Shown here piece by piece: positions 42,280 through 50,635 of a DNA stretch of 64,000 nucleotides. The stretch covers positions 1 to 64,000 of the forward strand of contig NZ_JAMTCP010000040.1 in the NCBI RefSeq assembly GCF_024171885.1, read 5' to 3'. Source of the DNA: Streptoalloteichus tenebrarius (GTDB lineage: Bacteria > Actinomycetota > Actinomycetes > Mycobacteriales > Pseudonocardiaceae). Made by a program: the position numbers and the translations under genes. Every line of letters begins with the position of its first letter. Position 1 is the first letter of the stretch. Below the pieces are notes generated by a model. That model was not told the origin of the DNA. It did not search any database and saw only the letters and a program-made list of their open reading frames with translations.

Positions 42280-42735
42280 ATGACCACCAACCCCACACCA
42301 GGAAGAAGACCACCGTCATGTGCCGCCACGAACCGTCGCCGCACCCCATCCGACAGCCCCGCCCTACGGGTCGTCCCCACCCCGGAGGACAAGCTGTGGG
42401 CCGCGCTGTACGCCCACCCCAACTCCACCGCCACTGACCTGGCCACCCAAGCCGGCCTCGGCAAGTCCACGGCCGCCAAGATCCTCGCCCGCTGGGCCAC
42501 CGACGCCACGAGCACCCACGACGCCCCGCCCACCGAACAACTCGCCACTGAGCCGCCGCAGTGGCTGGCCCCCGGCGCACTACGCGGCCTCGTCGAGGGC
42601 TTCCTCCGCGACCACCCGGGCGAGGAGTTCACCCCCAACACCATCGCCAAAGCCCTCAACCGTTCCTCGGGTGCCGTGCACAACGCCCTCGAGAAGCTCG
42701 TCGCCGCCGGCTACGCCGTCAAGACTCAGGATTAG
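42280..42735 (+). CDS. Small winged-helix (MarR/replication-initiator-like) protein
   Basis: The 151-residue protein has two helix-turn-helix-like parts: LWAALYAHPNSTATDLATQAGLG in the middle and FTPNTIAKALNRSSGAVHNAL near the C-terminus, typical of the small MarR-type proteins of actinobacterial integrative elements. The ATG at 42280 was chosen at the first sensible Met; the open frame continues upstream without coding character. It probably binds the nearby palindrome. Bases 42736-43134 contain no gene that I can support. Confidence 0.7.
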   Translation: MTTNPTPGRRPPSCAATNRRRTPSDSPALRVVPTPEDKLWAALYAHPNSTATDLATQAGLGKSTAAKILARWATDATSTHDAPPTEQLATEPPQWLAPGALRGLVEGFLRDHPGEEFTPNTIAKALNRSSGAVHNALEKLVAAGYAVKTQD

Positions 42736-43134
42736 CCCAAGCGCTTTTCCCTCGCCTCTGCTTGCGGAAGCCATGTGGCCGGTGCAGCCGACGAGTAGCA
42801 GTTGATCCGCGGCGGACGTGGGTGGGGGCGTCCAAGGTGGACCTACCCCACCCACCTCCGCCGCACAGTGGCGATGTGCTGGAAGCGCTGACACGTTGAC
42901 GTGCCGCCACCGCCGTTAGCGAGCTGGGTCGTGCTGCGCAAATGCGTTCTGGAGGCTCGGTCTTCGGAACCTGGCGTTGACAAACCTGGATGCGGAGCTT
43001 GGGCATGTCGCTTTCCCCGAGCGGGCTCGTCTCATCGGAGGTCGTTGCGGTCTGGCTCCACCGGTAGCGTCCCCGACGTCCATCTCCAAGTCCCTCGCGT
43101 GCCGAGGGAGTCAGGGACGAGGGGGTCGCGCCGA

Positions 43135-44481
43135 ATGGCGTTATTTCCTAGACGAGTCGTTGCCGTGCTGGGAGCGTCGGTGTTCGTCGCGGCGTTGTCG
43201 ACTGGAACGGCATCGGCCAGCGCGGGGGAAACGAACTGGGACGCCGTTCCACAGGGGGAGTTCTCCTTCGGCGGCCAGCCATCGACGGATCACCAGGGTC
43301 GGCTGGTCCTTCCTCAGCCGAAGAAGCGCAACGGCAGCAGGGAGGAGGCCAAGGACGAGGCCATTCGCTTGGGCAATTTGTCCTATCGTGACGGTCGTGA
43401 GGAGACCCAGCAGGAGCAGGAGCGACTCCGAGCGGTGGAGGCCGCCGACAGTGGGCCTCCGCAGGGGCTTCTCGACCAGTGCCTGAACCGTCCCGAGGCG
43501 CACACCGCCGAGGGCCGGGTGCTCAACCGCTACTTCTGGTGCCAGAAGTGGAAGGGAACGGCCGCCATCATCAACCCGGGGACCGGCCGTCCGGAGGGAA
43601 CCTTCACTCTCGAGTACACCGCGGCGTCCTTCGCCCGTCCCGAGGACCGTGCCTGGCACGTGTGGTTCCGTGGAGACAAGGCGAGCTGGGACGGCTCGTT
43701 CACCATGTTCTCCGAGGCGCGCCTGCGGGTGGTGTGTTCGACGCTCACCGTCGGCTGCTCGGTGGACCGCGGATGGGAAACCCGGTCGCTGTGGCGATGG
43801 GACGACACCTCCTGGATGCGGTGGAACCTGCGGTCCGATGAGAACGCCGCGACCCAGCAGCCGGAGAAGATGTTGCGGAACCTGTGGGTGTTCAACGGTC
43901 AGGCCGCCGACAGCCTCGGACACGTGACGGCGCCCAGCGAAAGCTACGCACACGGTGTCCGCTGCGACTCCGCGACCTATTTCCGGACAGCGAAGGCGTG
44001 CGTGTTCACCGACGTCATCCCGCACCTCAACTACATTCGAGGTGTCGGGTACGACGAGGTCGTTGACCACATTGACACAGCCTTGAACAACCCCTCCCAG
44101 ACCTACCCGTTCAAGGGCACACCGAAGAAGATCCCCGGCAAGTTCACGGGCAACCGCGCGGACCCGGGGCTCCAGCGCGTGGAACACAACGGCCCGATCT
44201 ACAAGGCCAACGAGCGGGAGACGACCAAGGCATGTACCAGGCAGCCTCCCTACAACGTGGGTAACCAGCTGCCCAGCTACAACACGAGCACACGGGACTG
44301 TGACGAGTACCCGTTCAAGTCGACGATGCAGGGGTCCAGCCAGGCCAACGGGAACTTCTCCGTAAAGGACGTCGAAAGCGGCCAGAACCGGCGGGCCGGT
44401 GGCATCCTCACCGGCTACTACGACTGGGACCGCATCCTCCACGGTAACCTCGACGAGTTCTACGTGGCCCTGCGTCCCTAG
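43135..44481 (+). CDS. Secreted protein with C-terminal NucA/NucB-type DNase domain
   Basis: The 448-residue product starts with a signal peptide (RRVVAVLGASVFVAALSTG, cut near ASA). A central part of about 300 residues of unknown function follows, then a C-terminal NucA/NucB deoxyribonuclease domain (PIYKANERETTKACTRQ, CDEYPFKSTMQGS at about residue 388, GGILTGYYDWDRIL). The latter includes the Asp-Glu of CDEYPF used for catalysis in NucB. It would cut extracellular DNA or act as an exported toxin. The next gene starts 15 bases later and may encode an inhibitor. Codon use is less GC-biased than in the main cluster. Confidence 0.85.
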   Translation: MALFPRRVVAVLGASVFVAALSTGTASASAGETNWDAVPQGEFSFGGQPSTDHQGRLVLPQPKKRNGSREEAKDEAIRLGNLSYRDGREETQQEQERLRAVEAADSGPPQGLLDQCLNRPEAHTAEGRVLNRYFWCQKWKGTAAIINPGTGRPEGTFTLEYTAASFARPEDRAWHVWFRGDKASWDGSFTMFSEARLRVVCSTLTVGCSVDRGWETRSLWRWDDTSWMRWNLRSDENAATQQPEKMLRNLWVFNGQAADSLGHVTAPSESYAHGVRCDSATYFRTAKACVFTDVIPHLNYIRGVGYDEVVDHIDTALNNPSQTYPFKGTPKKIPGKFTGNRADPGLQRVEHNGPIYKANERETTKACTRQPPYNVGNQLPSYNTSTRDCDEYPFKSTMQGSSQANGNFSVKDVESGQNRRAGGILTGYYDWDRILHGNLDEFYVALRP

Positions 44482-44496
44482 TGCTAGCCTCGGCGC

Positions 44497-45048
44497 GTGA
44501 CCCGGTTAGTTCGCGCGGTTGACGTGCCGGTTCTCGTGGATCACTCCCACTTCTACCTGCGATCGCGAGAGGCCCCCGTGCCCTCGCGATTCGCATTTTC
44601 CGACCCCAACACCGTCCTGCTCTGCGACCAGGACGAGATCGCGCTCCTCAGCGCCGGCCAGTCCCACCAGGCACATCTGCGCGCCGAGGTCTGGGACGGA
44701 CCTCCACCACCACCCCCACCCGACGCCGAGGTCGAGCAGGGCGTCGTCGGGTTCACGGATCCCCACCTCCAGCCCTACAGCCTGGAGCCCGTACCCGCGG
44801 AACTCGACCTGGGCGAGCCCGGGCTGTACCACGTACGCGCGGAGCGCACCGGGAGCCGGGACCTGGTCGCCCGCCTCCACGCACCCGGTCGGGAGGGGAT
44901 GGTCGAAGGGGCGGAGAGGTTCATCGTGCGGTTCTGGCCGGCCGCGCCAGAAGCGCAACCAACCCAGTCCACATTGCGAAAACTGTCGGAGCAGGAGCAG
45001 GCGATGGACGCCGTCTGGGCCTTCGCCCGTCAGTTCCCACCCTCCTAG
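44497..45048 (+). CDS. Unknown protein, possible immunity partner of the NucB-like DNase
   Basis: The 183-residue product has no recognised domain. It begins at GTG (an internal GTG at 44524 is an alternative) and contains VEQGVVGFTDPHLQP and RFIVRFWPAAPE. In Bacillus the NucA nuclease is paired with the inhibitor Nin/ComJ, and ComJ proteins also carry a QGF-type segment. The direct downstream position suggests a similar partner. There is no signal peptide, so it acts in the cytoplasm. Similarity to ComJ is weak and by eye only. Confidence 0.6.
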   Translation: MTRLVRAVDVPVLVDHSHFYLRSREAPVPSRFAFSDPNTVLLCDQDEIALLSAGQSHQAHLRAEVWDGPPPPPPPDAEVEQGVVGFTDPHLQPYSLEPVPAELDLGEPGLYHVRAERTGSRDLVARLHAPGREGMVEGAERFIVRFWPAAPEAQPTQSTLRKLSEQEQAMDAVWAFARQFPPS

Positions 45049-45192
45049 ACCAACTGGCCGACCGCGTCCCGGAGGCAATCGCGCCGACACAACCACCGGA
45101 GGCACTCACAGCCGCGACGTCGCCGGGGCCGGGCTCGGCCGGTTCATCCGTGGTACGCCACCCTCTACTGTCCGTCAGTGCGGCACGGCGGC

Positions 45193-45371
45193 TCAGCAGG
45201 ACAGCACCCACGTGCGGGTGGCGACGTCCCAGGTGGCCTCGAGGTAGAGGCGGTTGAGGTCTGGAGAGCCGTCGGTGAGCAGGTAGCCGAGGCGTTCGCA
45301 GCGCGAGAGCCGCTCGACAATCGGTTGCCGCGACACATGCGGGTCGTCGCAAGTCGAGCAACCGCCATTGG
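45193..45371 (-). pseudogene. C-terminal gene remnant
   Basis: A short open frame without a good start reads DDPHVSRQPIVERLSRCERLG and NRLYLEATWDVATRTWVLSC before a stop at 45193. The sequence looks like a protein end, but no family is recognised. The rest of 45049-45968 shows only an AT-rich inverted repeat CACAA-ttaatc-TTGTG at 45484-45499 and no supportable gene. Confidence 0.35.
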
Positions 45372-45968
45372 CGGCCTAACGGAATCACATTGATCCCTCG
45401 GAGTTAATCCTCAGTCTCCTACAAGGCCCACGACCGCTCACCCAGACCTTTCACGATCTCGACGCGGCGGGCTCCGAGTGTCTCACAATTAATCTTGTGT
45501 GGGTCTTGCTTGGCGGTCAGGGACGGCTCCGGCGTGGCTGGTCGCCGCTGTGACAAGGCTTGTGGTGGTTACGGCACCGCACGGCGGGGGGCGGGTCGGG
45601 ATCCCTCACGCGACAGGAACAAGGAACTGCCTCCCGGAAAACCCGACACGATTCCTCGGAGAACCGGGAAGAAGCGGTTCACCGCCTGTTGATCCTAGGA
45701 ATCGGAGGCGTATCCACAACGTGTTCTCGGTTACCCAACTTCCTCCGAAGTTCTCACCGAGCCGTTGGCCGGCCCGCCACTCCCACCCACGAACGCCACC
45801 CCTCAGCGCGTGCGGACCCGGCCATTCCGGATGCTATCACCCGTCTCGGTGACGCTACAACGGAAGCGACATCTCGACCCGGTCCGCCGTGGCGAGGGCC
45901 GGCCTCCCCCGAGACAGACGCGCCAGAACCGACAACCCGCCCGAACCATGGCAGTTCGTCCCCAAAAA

Positions 45969-46030
45969 GAGAGAACCCGCAGAAAGAAGAGGGCCTGGTC
46001 AGGACATGTCCTGACCAGGCCCTCTTCTCC
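45969..46030. terminator. 44-bp perfect palindrome, terminator of tRNA-Ala and right copy of the 62-bp element
   Basis: Positions 45985-46028 form a perfect 22-bp inverted repeat centred on ACATGT. It stands just beyond the 3' end of the tRNA-Ala gene at 46047 (minus strand) and is followed in that direction by a T-rich stretch. The 62-bp block matches the left copy at 28934-28995 at 51 positions. Confidence 0.9.
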
Positions 46031-46046
46031 GTGTGCCTAGCACGAG

Positions 46047-46119
46047 TGGAGCTGACGGGATTCGAACCCGTGACCCCCACACTGCCAGTGTGGTGCGCTA
46101 CCAACTGCGCTACAGCCCC
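46047..46119 (-). tRNA. tRNA-Ala (anticodon GGC)
   Basis: The 73-base sequence folds as a cloverleaf with acceptor arm GGGGCTG/CAGCTCC, which contains the G3-U70 pair that marks alanine tRNAs. The anticodon loop is CTGGCAG (anticodon GGC) and the T arm contains GGTTCGAATCC. CCA is not encoded. A strong terminator hairpin follows on the minus strand. Confidence 0.96.
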
Positions 46120-46345
46120 TCGGTGGTGCGTACCTACGTTACAACACGCCTCGTCGGCGGCTTCACTCACCCCGTCGACTGGGCGGAGCCGGCGAAGACT
46201 CGCCCCGACGTGGATCACCAGAGAGCCCCAGGACACCGTGATCAGTCCTCGGAGCACCGGGATCGGGAGAACGACCAGGGGGCGCGCTCCGGGCCAGGAG
46301 GCGGGCCGCCAGGGGACGGAGATGGCGGATCGAGACCCGGGAATG

Positions 46346-46395
46346 CCGAAGGCCCTGGGCGGGAAGCGGTGGAGCTTCCTGTCCAGGGCCTTCGG
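46346..46395 (-). terminator. Hairpin after the second tRNA-Ala
   Basis: CCGAAGGCCCTGG at 46346-46358 pairs with CCAGGGCCTTCGG at 46383-46395, with further pairing GGAAGC/GCTTCC inside. It lies 16 bases beyond the 3' end of the tRNA at 46412 on the minus strand. Confidence 0.85.
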
Positions 46396-46411
46396 GGCTA
46401 TCTCAACCGAG

Positions 46412-46484
46412 TGGAGCTGACGGGATTCGAACCCGTGACCCCCACACTGCCAGTGTGGTGCGCTACCAACTGCGCTACAGCCCC
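46412..46484 (-). tRNA. tRNA-Ala (anticodon GGC), second copy
   Basis: This 73-base gene is identical to the copy at 46047, including the G3-U70 pair and anticodon GGC. Each copy has its own, different terminator, so they are separate transcription units or processed from one transcript read leftward. Confidence 0.96.
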
Positions 46485-46631
46485 GTGCGGTCTCGCGCCG
46501 TTCCTCGGGGTTCCCCCCTCGGCGGTGCGGTGCATACGCTACAACACGACGCCCCCGAAAACGAAATCGGGGGGAGCCCTCCGCCGGCCAGATCTAGCTC
46601 ACACCCCCGGTGACCTGCTAGAACAGGCCAG

Positions 46632-47981
46632 ATGACGGTTGAGCACAGTGTCGTGCCCCACCTCGTCGACCCCGGCGCGGAGGGCGCGAACCCGGAGCGG
46701 CGGCGCGAGCTGCAACAGCACCGGCTGCGGACCCTGGTCGACCGGCTCCTCGCCGGCGGCGGCATCCAGGCGGAGCGGCTGCGCGCGGCGGGAGTCCGCC
46801 AGGGCCTCGACGTGTCGCTGGGCGACCTCCACCGACTGCCGACGGTGAGCAAACCGGACCTGTGGGAGCACTACCCGTTCGGGCTCCGGCTCGCGCCCGA
46901 GACCGACATCGTGTGCGTGCACGGCTCGTCGGGCACCGGGGGCCGGCCCACCCTGATCCCCTACACCGCCCACGACCTCGACGTCTGGGCCCAGGTGATG
47001 GCCAGAGCCCTGGGCGGGGCCGGCGCGACCCGCACCAGCATCATCCACTGCGCCTACGGCTACGGACTCTTCACCGGCGGCCTCGGCGTCCACCACGGCG
47101 CGATCCGGCTCGGAGCGACGGTCGTCCCGATGTCCGGGGGCATGACGGACCGCCAACTGCGCATGCTGATGGACCTACGCGCGGACGTCCTGTGCTGCAC
47201 CCCGTCCTACGCGATCCACCTGGGAGAGGCGCTGCGCGCGTCGGGAGTGGCCCCGGAGGAGCTGGCGCTGCGGGCGGGAGTGTTCGGGGCGGAGCCGTGG
47301 ACCGACGGGATGCGCGCCCAGATCGAGCAGTCGCTGGGGCTGCGCGCCCTGGACATCTACGGCCTGTCCGAGGTGATCGGCCCCGGCGTGGCCTGTGAGT
47401 CGCTGGACTCCGAGGGCATGCTCAACGTCGCCGAGGACCACTTCTACGTGGAGGCGGTCGACGACGAGGGGCGCCCTGTGCCGGACGGCACCCCCGGCGA
47501 GCTGGTGTTCACCACGCTCACCAAGACCGGGATGCCCCTGCTGCGCTACCGCACGGGCGACATCGCGCGCCTCGCCGGGCCCGCCCCCGGCTCGCCCCGC
47601 ACGCTGCGGCGGATGAGCCGGCTGCTGGGCCGTCGCGACGACATGCTCGTCGTGCGGGGCGTGAACGTCTTCCCGTCCGAGATCGAGGCGGTGCTGCTCT
47701 CGGACGAGCGGGTCGCCCCGCACTACCTGGTCGTGGAGGACCGGAGGGACCCGGCGCGCCCGGAGCTGCGGATCGCCGTCGAGCCCTTCGCCGACTCGGT
47801 CGCCGGGGACGCGGCGGAGGCCCTGCGGCGCGACCTGGTCGGCAGGCTCCGGGAGCGGCTGGGGATCGGCTGCGTGGTGACGGTGCTCCCGCCGGGCGGG
47901 GTGCCGCGCAGCGAGACCGGCAAGGCCCGCCGACTGGCCCGGTGGACCGGGGGCGAGCCGCCCGTCCGCGGCCTCGGCTGA
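46632..47981 (+). CDS. paaK: Phenylacetate-CoA ligase family protein
   Basis: The 449-residue adenylate-forming enzyme has the P-loop-like HGSSGTGGRPTLIPYT, VPMSGGMTDRQLRM, DIYGLSEVIGPGV and LLRYRTGDIARL, the pattern of PaaK ligases, which activate phenylacetate or related aryl acids as CoA esters. It stands alone, with no other paa gene near, so the physiological acid is open. The ATG has a weak ribosome-binding site. A hairpin terminator follows. Confidence 0.88.
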   Translation: MTVEHSVVPHLVDPGAEGANPERRRELQQHRLRTLVDRLLAGGGIQAERLRAAGVRQGLDVSLGDLHRLPTVSKPDLWEHYPFGLRLAPETDIVCVHGSSGTGGRPTLIPYTAHDLDVWAQVMARALGGAGATRTSIIHCAYGYGLFTGGLGVHHGAIRLGATVVPMSGGMTDRQLRMLMDLRADVLCCTPSYAIHLGEALRASGVAPEELALRAGVFGAEPWTDGMRAQIEQSLGLRALDIYGLSEVIGPGVACESLDSEGMLNVAEDHFYVEAVDDEGRPVPDGTPGELVFTTLTKTGMPLLRYRTGDIARLAGPAPGSPRTLRRMSRLLGRRDDMLVVRGVNVFPSEIEAVLLSDERVAPHYLVVEDRRDPARPELRIAVEPFADSVAGDAAEALRRDLVGRLRERLGIGCVVTVLPPGGVPRSETGKARRLARWTGGEPPVRGLG

Positions 47982-48007
47982 CCCCGTCGGAGACCAGGAA
48001 CGGGAAC

Positions 48008-48036
48008 GGGGGTGGCACCGCGTCGGTGCCACCCCC
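48008..48036 (+). terminator. Hairpin after paaK
   Basis: GGGGGTGGCACC (48008-48019) and GGTGCCACCCCC (48025-48036) are perfect complements around a 5-base loop, 27 bases after the paaK stop codon. Confidence 0.88.
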
Positions 48037-48116
48037 GTCGTCGCCTCGCCGACCCCCGCCCGGTGGACCCAGCCGCCCGGTGGACCCAGCCGGCCGGCGC
48101 GACCAGCCCGGCCGGC

Positions 48117-48929
48117 TCAGCCCTGGCCGGACTGTTCGATCGCCTTCTTCAGCCAGTCGCCGTCCTGGAGGTCGATCATCGTGCCGTTGACCGTGATGGT
48201 CGGGGTGCCGAAGCTCTTGCCCTGCGCGGACTCCCGCTGGAGGGCCGGGTTGTTGCTCGCGGCGTCGAGCTGCTTCTTGATCTGCTCGTTGTACTTGCCG
48301 CCCCGCACGGCCGCCTCGAAGTCACCGCCGGAGATGCCCACGGCCTGCCCGAGCTTCACGAGCTGGTCCTGGGTGTAGCCCTTGCCGCCCTCCTTGGGCT
48401 GGTTGGCGAAGAGGCTGGCGTGGAAGTCGGGGAACTTCCCGGTGCTCGCGGCCGCGATCGCGGCGTTGGCCGCCTCCAGCGAGTACCCCGCCGGGTTGGA
48501 GTAGCGGTCCAGCAGGTTGAGGATGTGGTACCGGACCTTGATCTTGCCGTCGGCCACGGCCTTCTCGACCTGCTCGCCGTAGATCTTCTCGAAGGAGCCG
48601 CAGGCCGGGCAGAGGAAGTCCTCGTAGACGTCCACGGTGACCTTGGCCGCGTCGTTGCCGGCGACCACCGTGCCGTCGTCCTCGACCTTGGTCGGGTACT
48701 GCGCGTGCGCGGTGGTCACGGGGATGTCCCCCGCGCCGCCGGAGGTGCTGTTGTTCCTGGTGTAGAGCACGCCGCCGATCACCGCGACGGCCATCACCAC
48801 CACGATGACCACGCCGATGATGACGTTGCGGCGGTCGTTTCCGCCGCGTGCCGCGGCCACCGCCCTCGCCGCCTGCGTGGTCTGCTTCCGCTTCCGCGCG
48901 GTCCGTTCGGCGCCGCCCACGTCCAGCAT
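48117..48929 (-). CDS. Membrane-anchored DsbA-like thioredoxin-fold protein
   Basis: The 270-residue protein has a basic N-terminus, one membrane segment (VIIGVVIVVVMAVAVIGGVL) and an extracytoplasmic DsbA-like domain with the active-site motif CPAC in DFLCPACGSFEK, plus the cis-Pro loop FGTPTITVNG. It would oxidise or isomerise disulfides outside the membrane. The MauE/DoxX-like gene lies 5 bases upstream on the same strand, a common pairing for redox supply. Confidence 0.9.
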   Translation of the reverse strand: MLDVGGAERTARKRKQTTQAARAVAAARGGNDRRNVIIGVVIVVVMAVAVIGGVLYTRNNSTSGGAGDIPVTTAHAQYPTKVEDDGTVVAGNDAAKVTVDVYEDFLCPACGSFEKIYGEQVEKAVADGKIKVRYHILNLLDRYSNPAGYSLEAANAAIAAASTGKFPDFHASLFANQPKEGGKGYTQDQLVKLGQAVGISGGDFEAAVRGGKYNEQIKKQLDAASNNPALQRESAQGKSFGTPTITVNGTMIDLQDGDWLKKAIEQSGQG

Positions 48930-48934
48930 CCCTC

Positions 48935-49489
48935 CTACGTCTCGGCCGGGACGGGTTCGTCCCGGTCGTCCCCATCATCCCCGGCCGGGGTCCTCCGGCC
49001 CACGCCCAGCCAGCCGTCGACGGACAGCAGCGAGCGGGGCCGGACCACCAGCCAGACGGCCAGCGCCAGGAAACCGGCGTCCCTGGCCAGCTCCTGGGGG
49101 TAGCGGGTCTGGCCGGGCGCGACCTCGCCGCCCCCGCCGAAGCAGCCGCAGTCGATGCTCAGCCCCCGCGCCCAGGCCTGCGCGATGCCGGTGACGAACG
49201 CGAGCAGCACCAGGCAGGACAACACCGCCACCACCCTGGTGCCGACGCCGAACAACACCAGCACGCCGAGCCCGAGTTCGACGAACGGCAGCGCGGCGGC
49301 GACGGGACCGGCCAGCGCGTCCGGCAGCAACCGGAAGGCCTGCACCGCCAGATAGGTCTTCTCCGGGTCCGCCGCCTTGAGCGTGCCGGAGACGAGCCAC
49401 ACCGCGGCCAGTCCGAACCGGACCAGCGTGCCGAGCAGGTCCCCGACCGGCCAGCGGGCGGGCATTCCGACAGCCATCGGCTTCGCCAC
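48935..49489 (-). CDS. MauE/DoxX-like integral membrane protein
   Basis: The product has four hydrophobic segments (LVRFGLAAVWLVSGTLKA, ALPFVELGLGVLVLFG, VVAVLSCLVLLAFVTG, AGFLALAVWLVV) and a Cys pair in DCGCFGGGG, as in MauE-type proteins linked to disulfide transfer. GTG at 49489 or ATG at 49477 are both possible starts; the longer frame to 49531 has poor coding character. It is transcribed with the DsbA-like gene. Confidence 0.82.
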   Translation of the reverse strand: MAKPMAVGMPARWPVGDLLGTLVRFGLAAVWLVSGTLKAADPEKTYLAVQAFRLLPDALAGPVAAALPFVELGLGVLVLFGVGTRVVAVLSCLVLLAFVTGIAQAWARGLSIDCGCFGGGGEVAPGQTRYPQELARDAGFLALAVWLVVRPRSLLSVDGWLGVGRRTPAGDDGDDRDEPVPAET

Positions 49490-49688
49490 GCGCCGAGGGT
49501 ACCGACGCACGCTGAGGAGAGGCTTAACCACCCACGGTCACTCGACGGATACCCTTCGTCATCACCCGCCGTTCACGGTCCGCAGCGGTGATCTGACTCG
49601 ATCCAGGTCGACTGGGCTGCGTCTTCTCAGGCTAGCCACACCTTCGCAAGGCTGTCCTGAGTGGACGATCGCTCCCTACAGTGACGGT

Positions 49689-50408
49689 GTGGCGCAGATC
49701 CAGAGGGCGGGCCATGGCGAGGTCGGGCACACCCACTCGGACGTCTCGGGAGGGTGGCTGCGGCCGGCGGTCTTCGGCGCGATGGACGGGCTGGTCACCA
49801 ACATCGCGTTGGTCGCGGGCGTCGGCGGGGGCGGCGCGGGGACCGAGGTGATCGTGCTGTCCGGCGTGGCCGGGCTCGTGGCGGGGGCCTTCTCCATGGC
49901 GCTCGGCGAGTACGCCTCGGTGGACACCCAGAACAGCGCGGTGCGCGCCGAGGTCGCGGTGGAGCGGGCGGAGCTGCGCGACAACCCCGAGGCGGAACAG
50001 GCCGAGCTGGCCGACATGTACGTGGCGATGGGGCTGACGCGGGCGACGGCGGAGCGGGTGGCGGCCGAGGTCCACGCGGACCCGGAGCTGGCGGTCCGCG
50101 TGCACGTGACGCAGGAGCTGGGGGTCGACCCCGACGAGCAGCCCTCGCCGTGGACCGCGGCCGTGTCGTCATTCCTGTGCTTCGCGGTGGGCGCGCTCGT
50201 GCCGCTGGCGCCGTTCCTCCTCGGCCTCACCTCGCTCGTGGCCGGGTTGCTCGTGGGCGCGGTCGGCCTCTTCCTCACCGGCGCCCTGGTCGCGCGCTGG
50301 ACCACCCGGCCGTGGTGGCGCAACGGGCTGCGCCAGCTCGGGTTCGGGGCGCTCGCTGCCGGCGCGACCTTCCTCGTCGGCTCCCTCGTGGGCGTGGCCG
50401 CGCACTGA
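49689..50408 (+). CDS. VIT1/CCC1-family iron/manganese transporter
   Basis: The 239-residue membrane protein has WLRPAVFGAMDGLVTNIALV, GLVAGAFSMALGEYASV, a cytoplasmic Glu-rich helix pair (AELRDNPEAEQAELADMYV) and three C-terminal membrane segments, all as in the VIT family that moves Fe2+ or Mn2+ out of the cytosol. The GTG at 49689 is inferred from the family start; no Shine-Dalgarno sequence is clear, so it may be leaderless. Confidence 0.88.
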   Translation: MAQIQRAGHGEVGHTHSDVSGGWLRPAVFGAMDGLVTNIALVAGVGGGGAGTEVIVLSGVAGLVAGAFSMALGEYASVDTQNSAVRAEVAVERAELRDNPEAEQAELADMYVAMGLTRATAERVAAEVHADPELAVRVHVTQELGVDPDEQPSPWTAAVSSFLCFAVGALVPLAPFLLGLTSLVAGLLVGAVGLFLTGALVARWTTRPWWRNGLRQLGFGALAAGATFLVGSLVGVAAH

Positions 50409-50482
50409 GCCGGACGCCGGAGCCGGCGCCGTCCTGACGGCGGACCGGACATCCGGGCACGCGCGGTGATCAACGGCGCGTT

Positions 50483-50504
50483 GTTATGGCCCTTTGTTAT
50501 GACC
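50483..50504. promoter_or_regulatory. Direct repeats GTTATGGCC and GTTATGACC upstream of the protease gene
   Basis: The two 9-mers start at 50483 and 50496, 13 bases apart. The second also occurs exactly at 52906-52914, next to the start of the LysR gene nearby, and a variant (GTTATCGCC) lies before the second LysR gene. It may be a shared regulator site. Confidence 0.4.
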
Positions 50505-50581
50505 AGGGCTATTCCCTTCGCCCATTCGGGTTGCAAGCATCCTCCGCTGAATGACTCATCGTGCCGACTCTCTCACCTAAC

Positions 50582-50596
50582 GGAGTGGACCACTCC
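50582..50596. promoter_or_regulatory. Palindrome GGAGTGG-A-CCACTCC before the protease gene
   Basis: A perfect 7-bp inverted repeat around one base lies 40 bases before the ATG at 50636. Its place between promoter and ribosome-binding site fits an operator. Confidence 0.5.
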
Positions 50597-50635
50597 ACCC
50601 GGAGAGGGAAGGACCCCTGCACACGAGGAGGATGC

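Noticed and set aside
46047-46484. The two tRNA-Ala genes as attL/attR of an integrated element
   Set aside because: They are complete tandem genes only 292 bases apart, each with its own terminator, and no integrase lies next to them.
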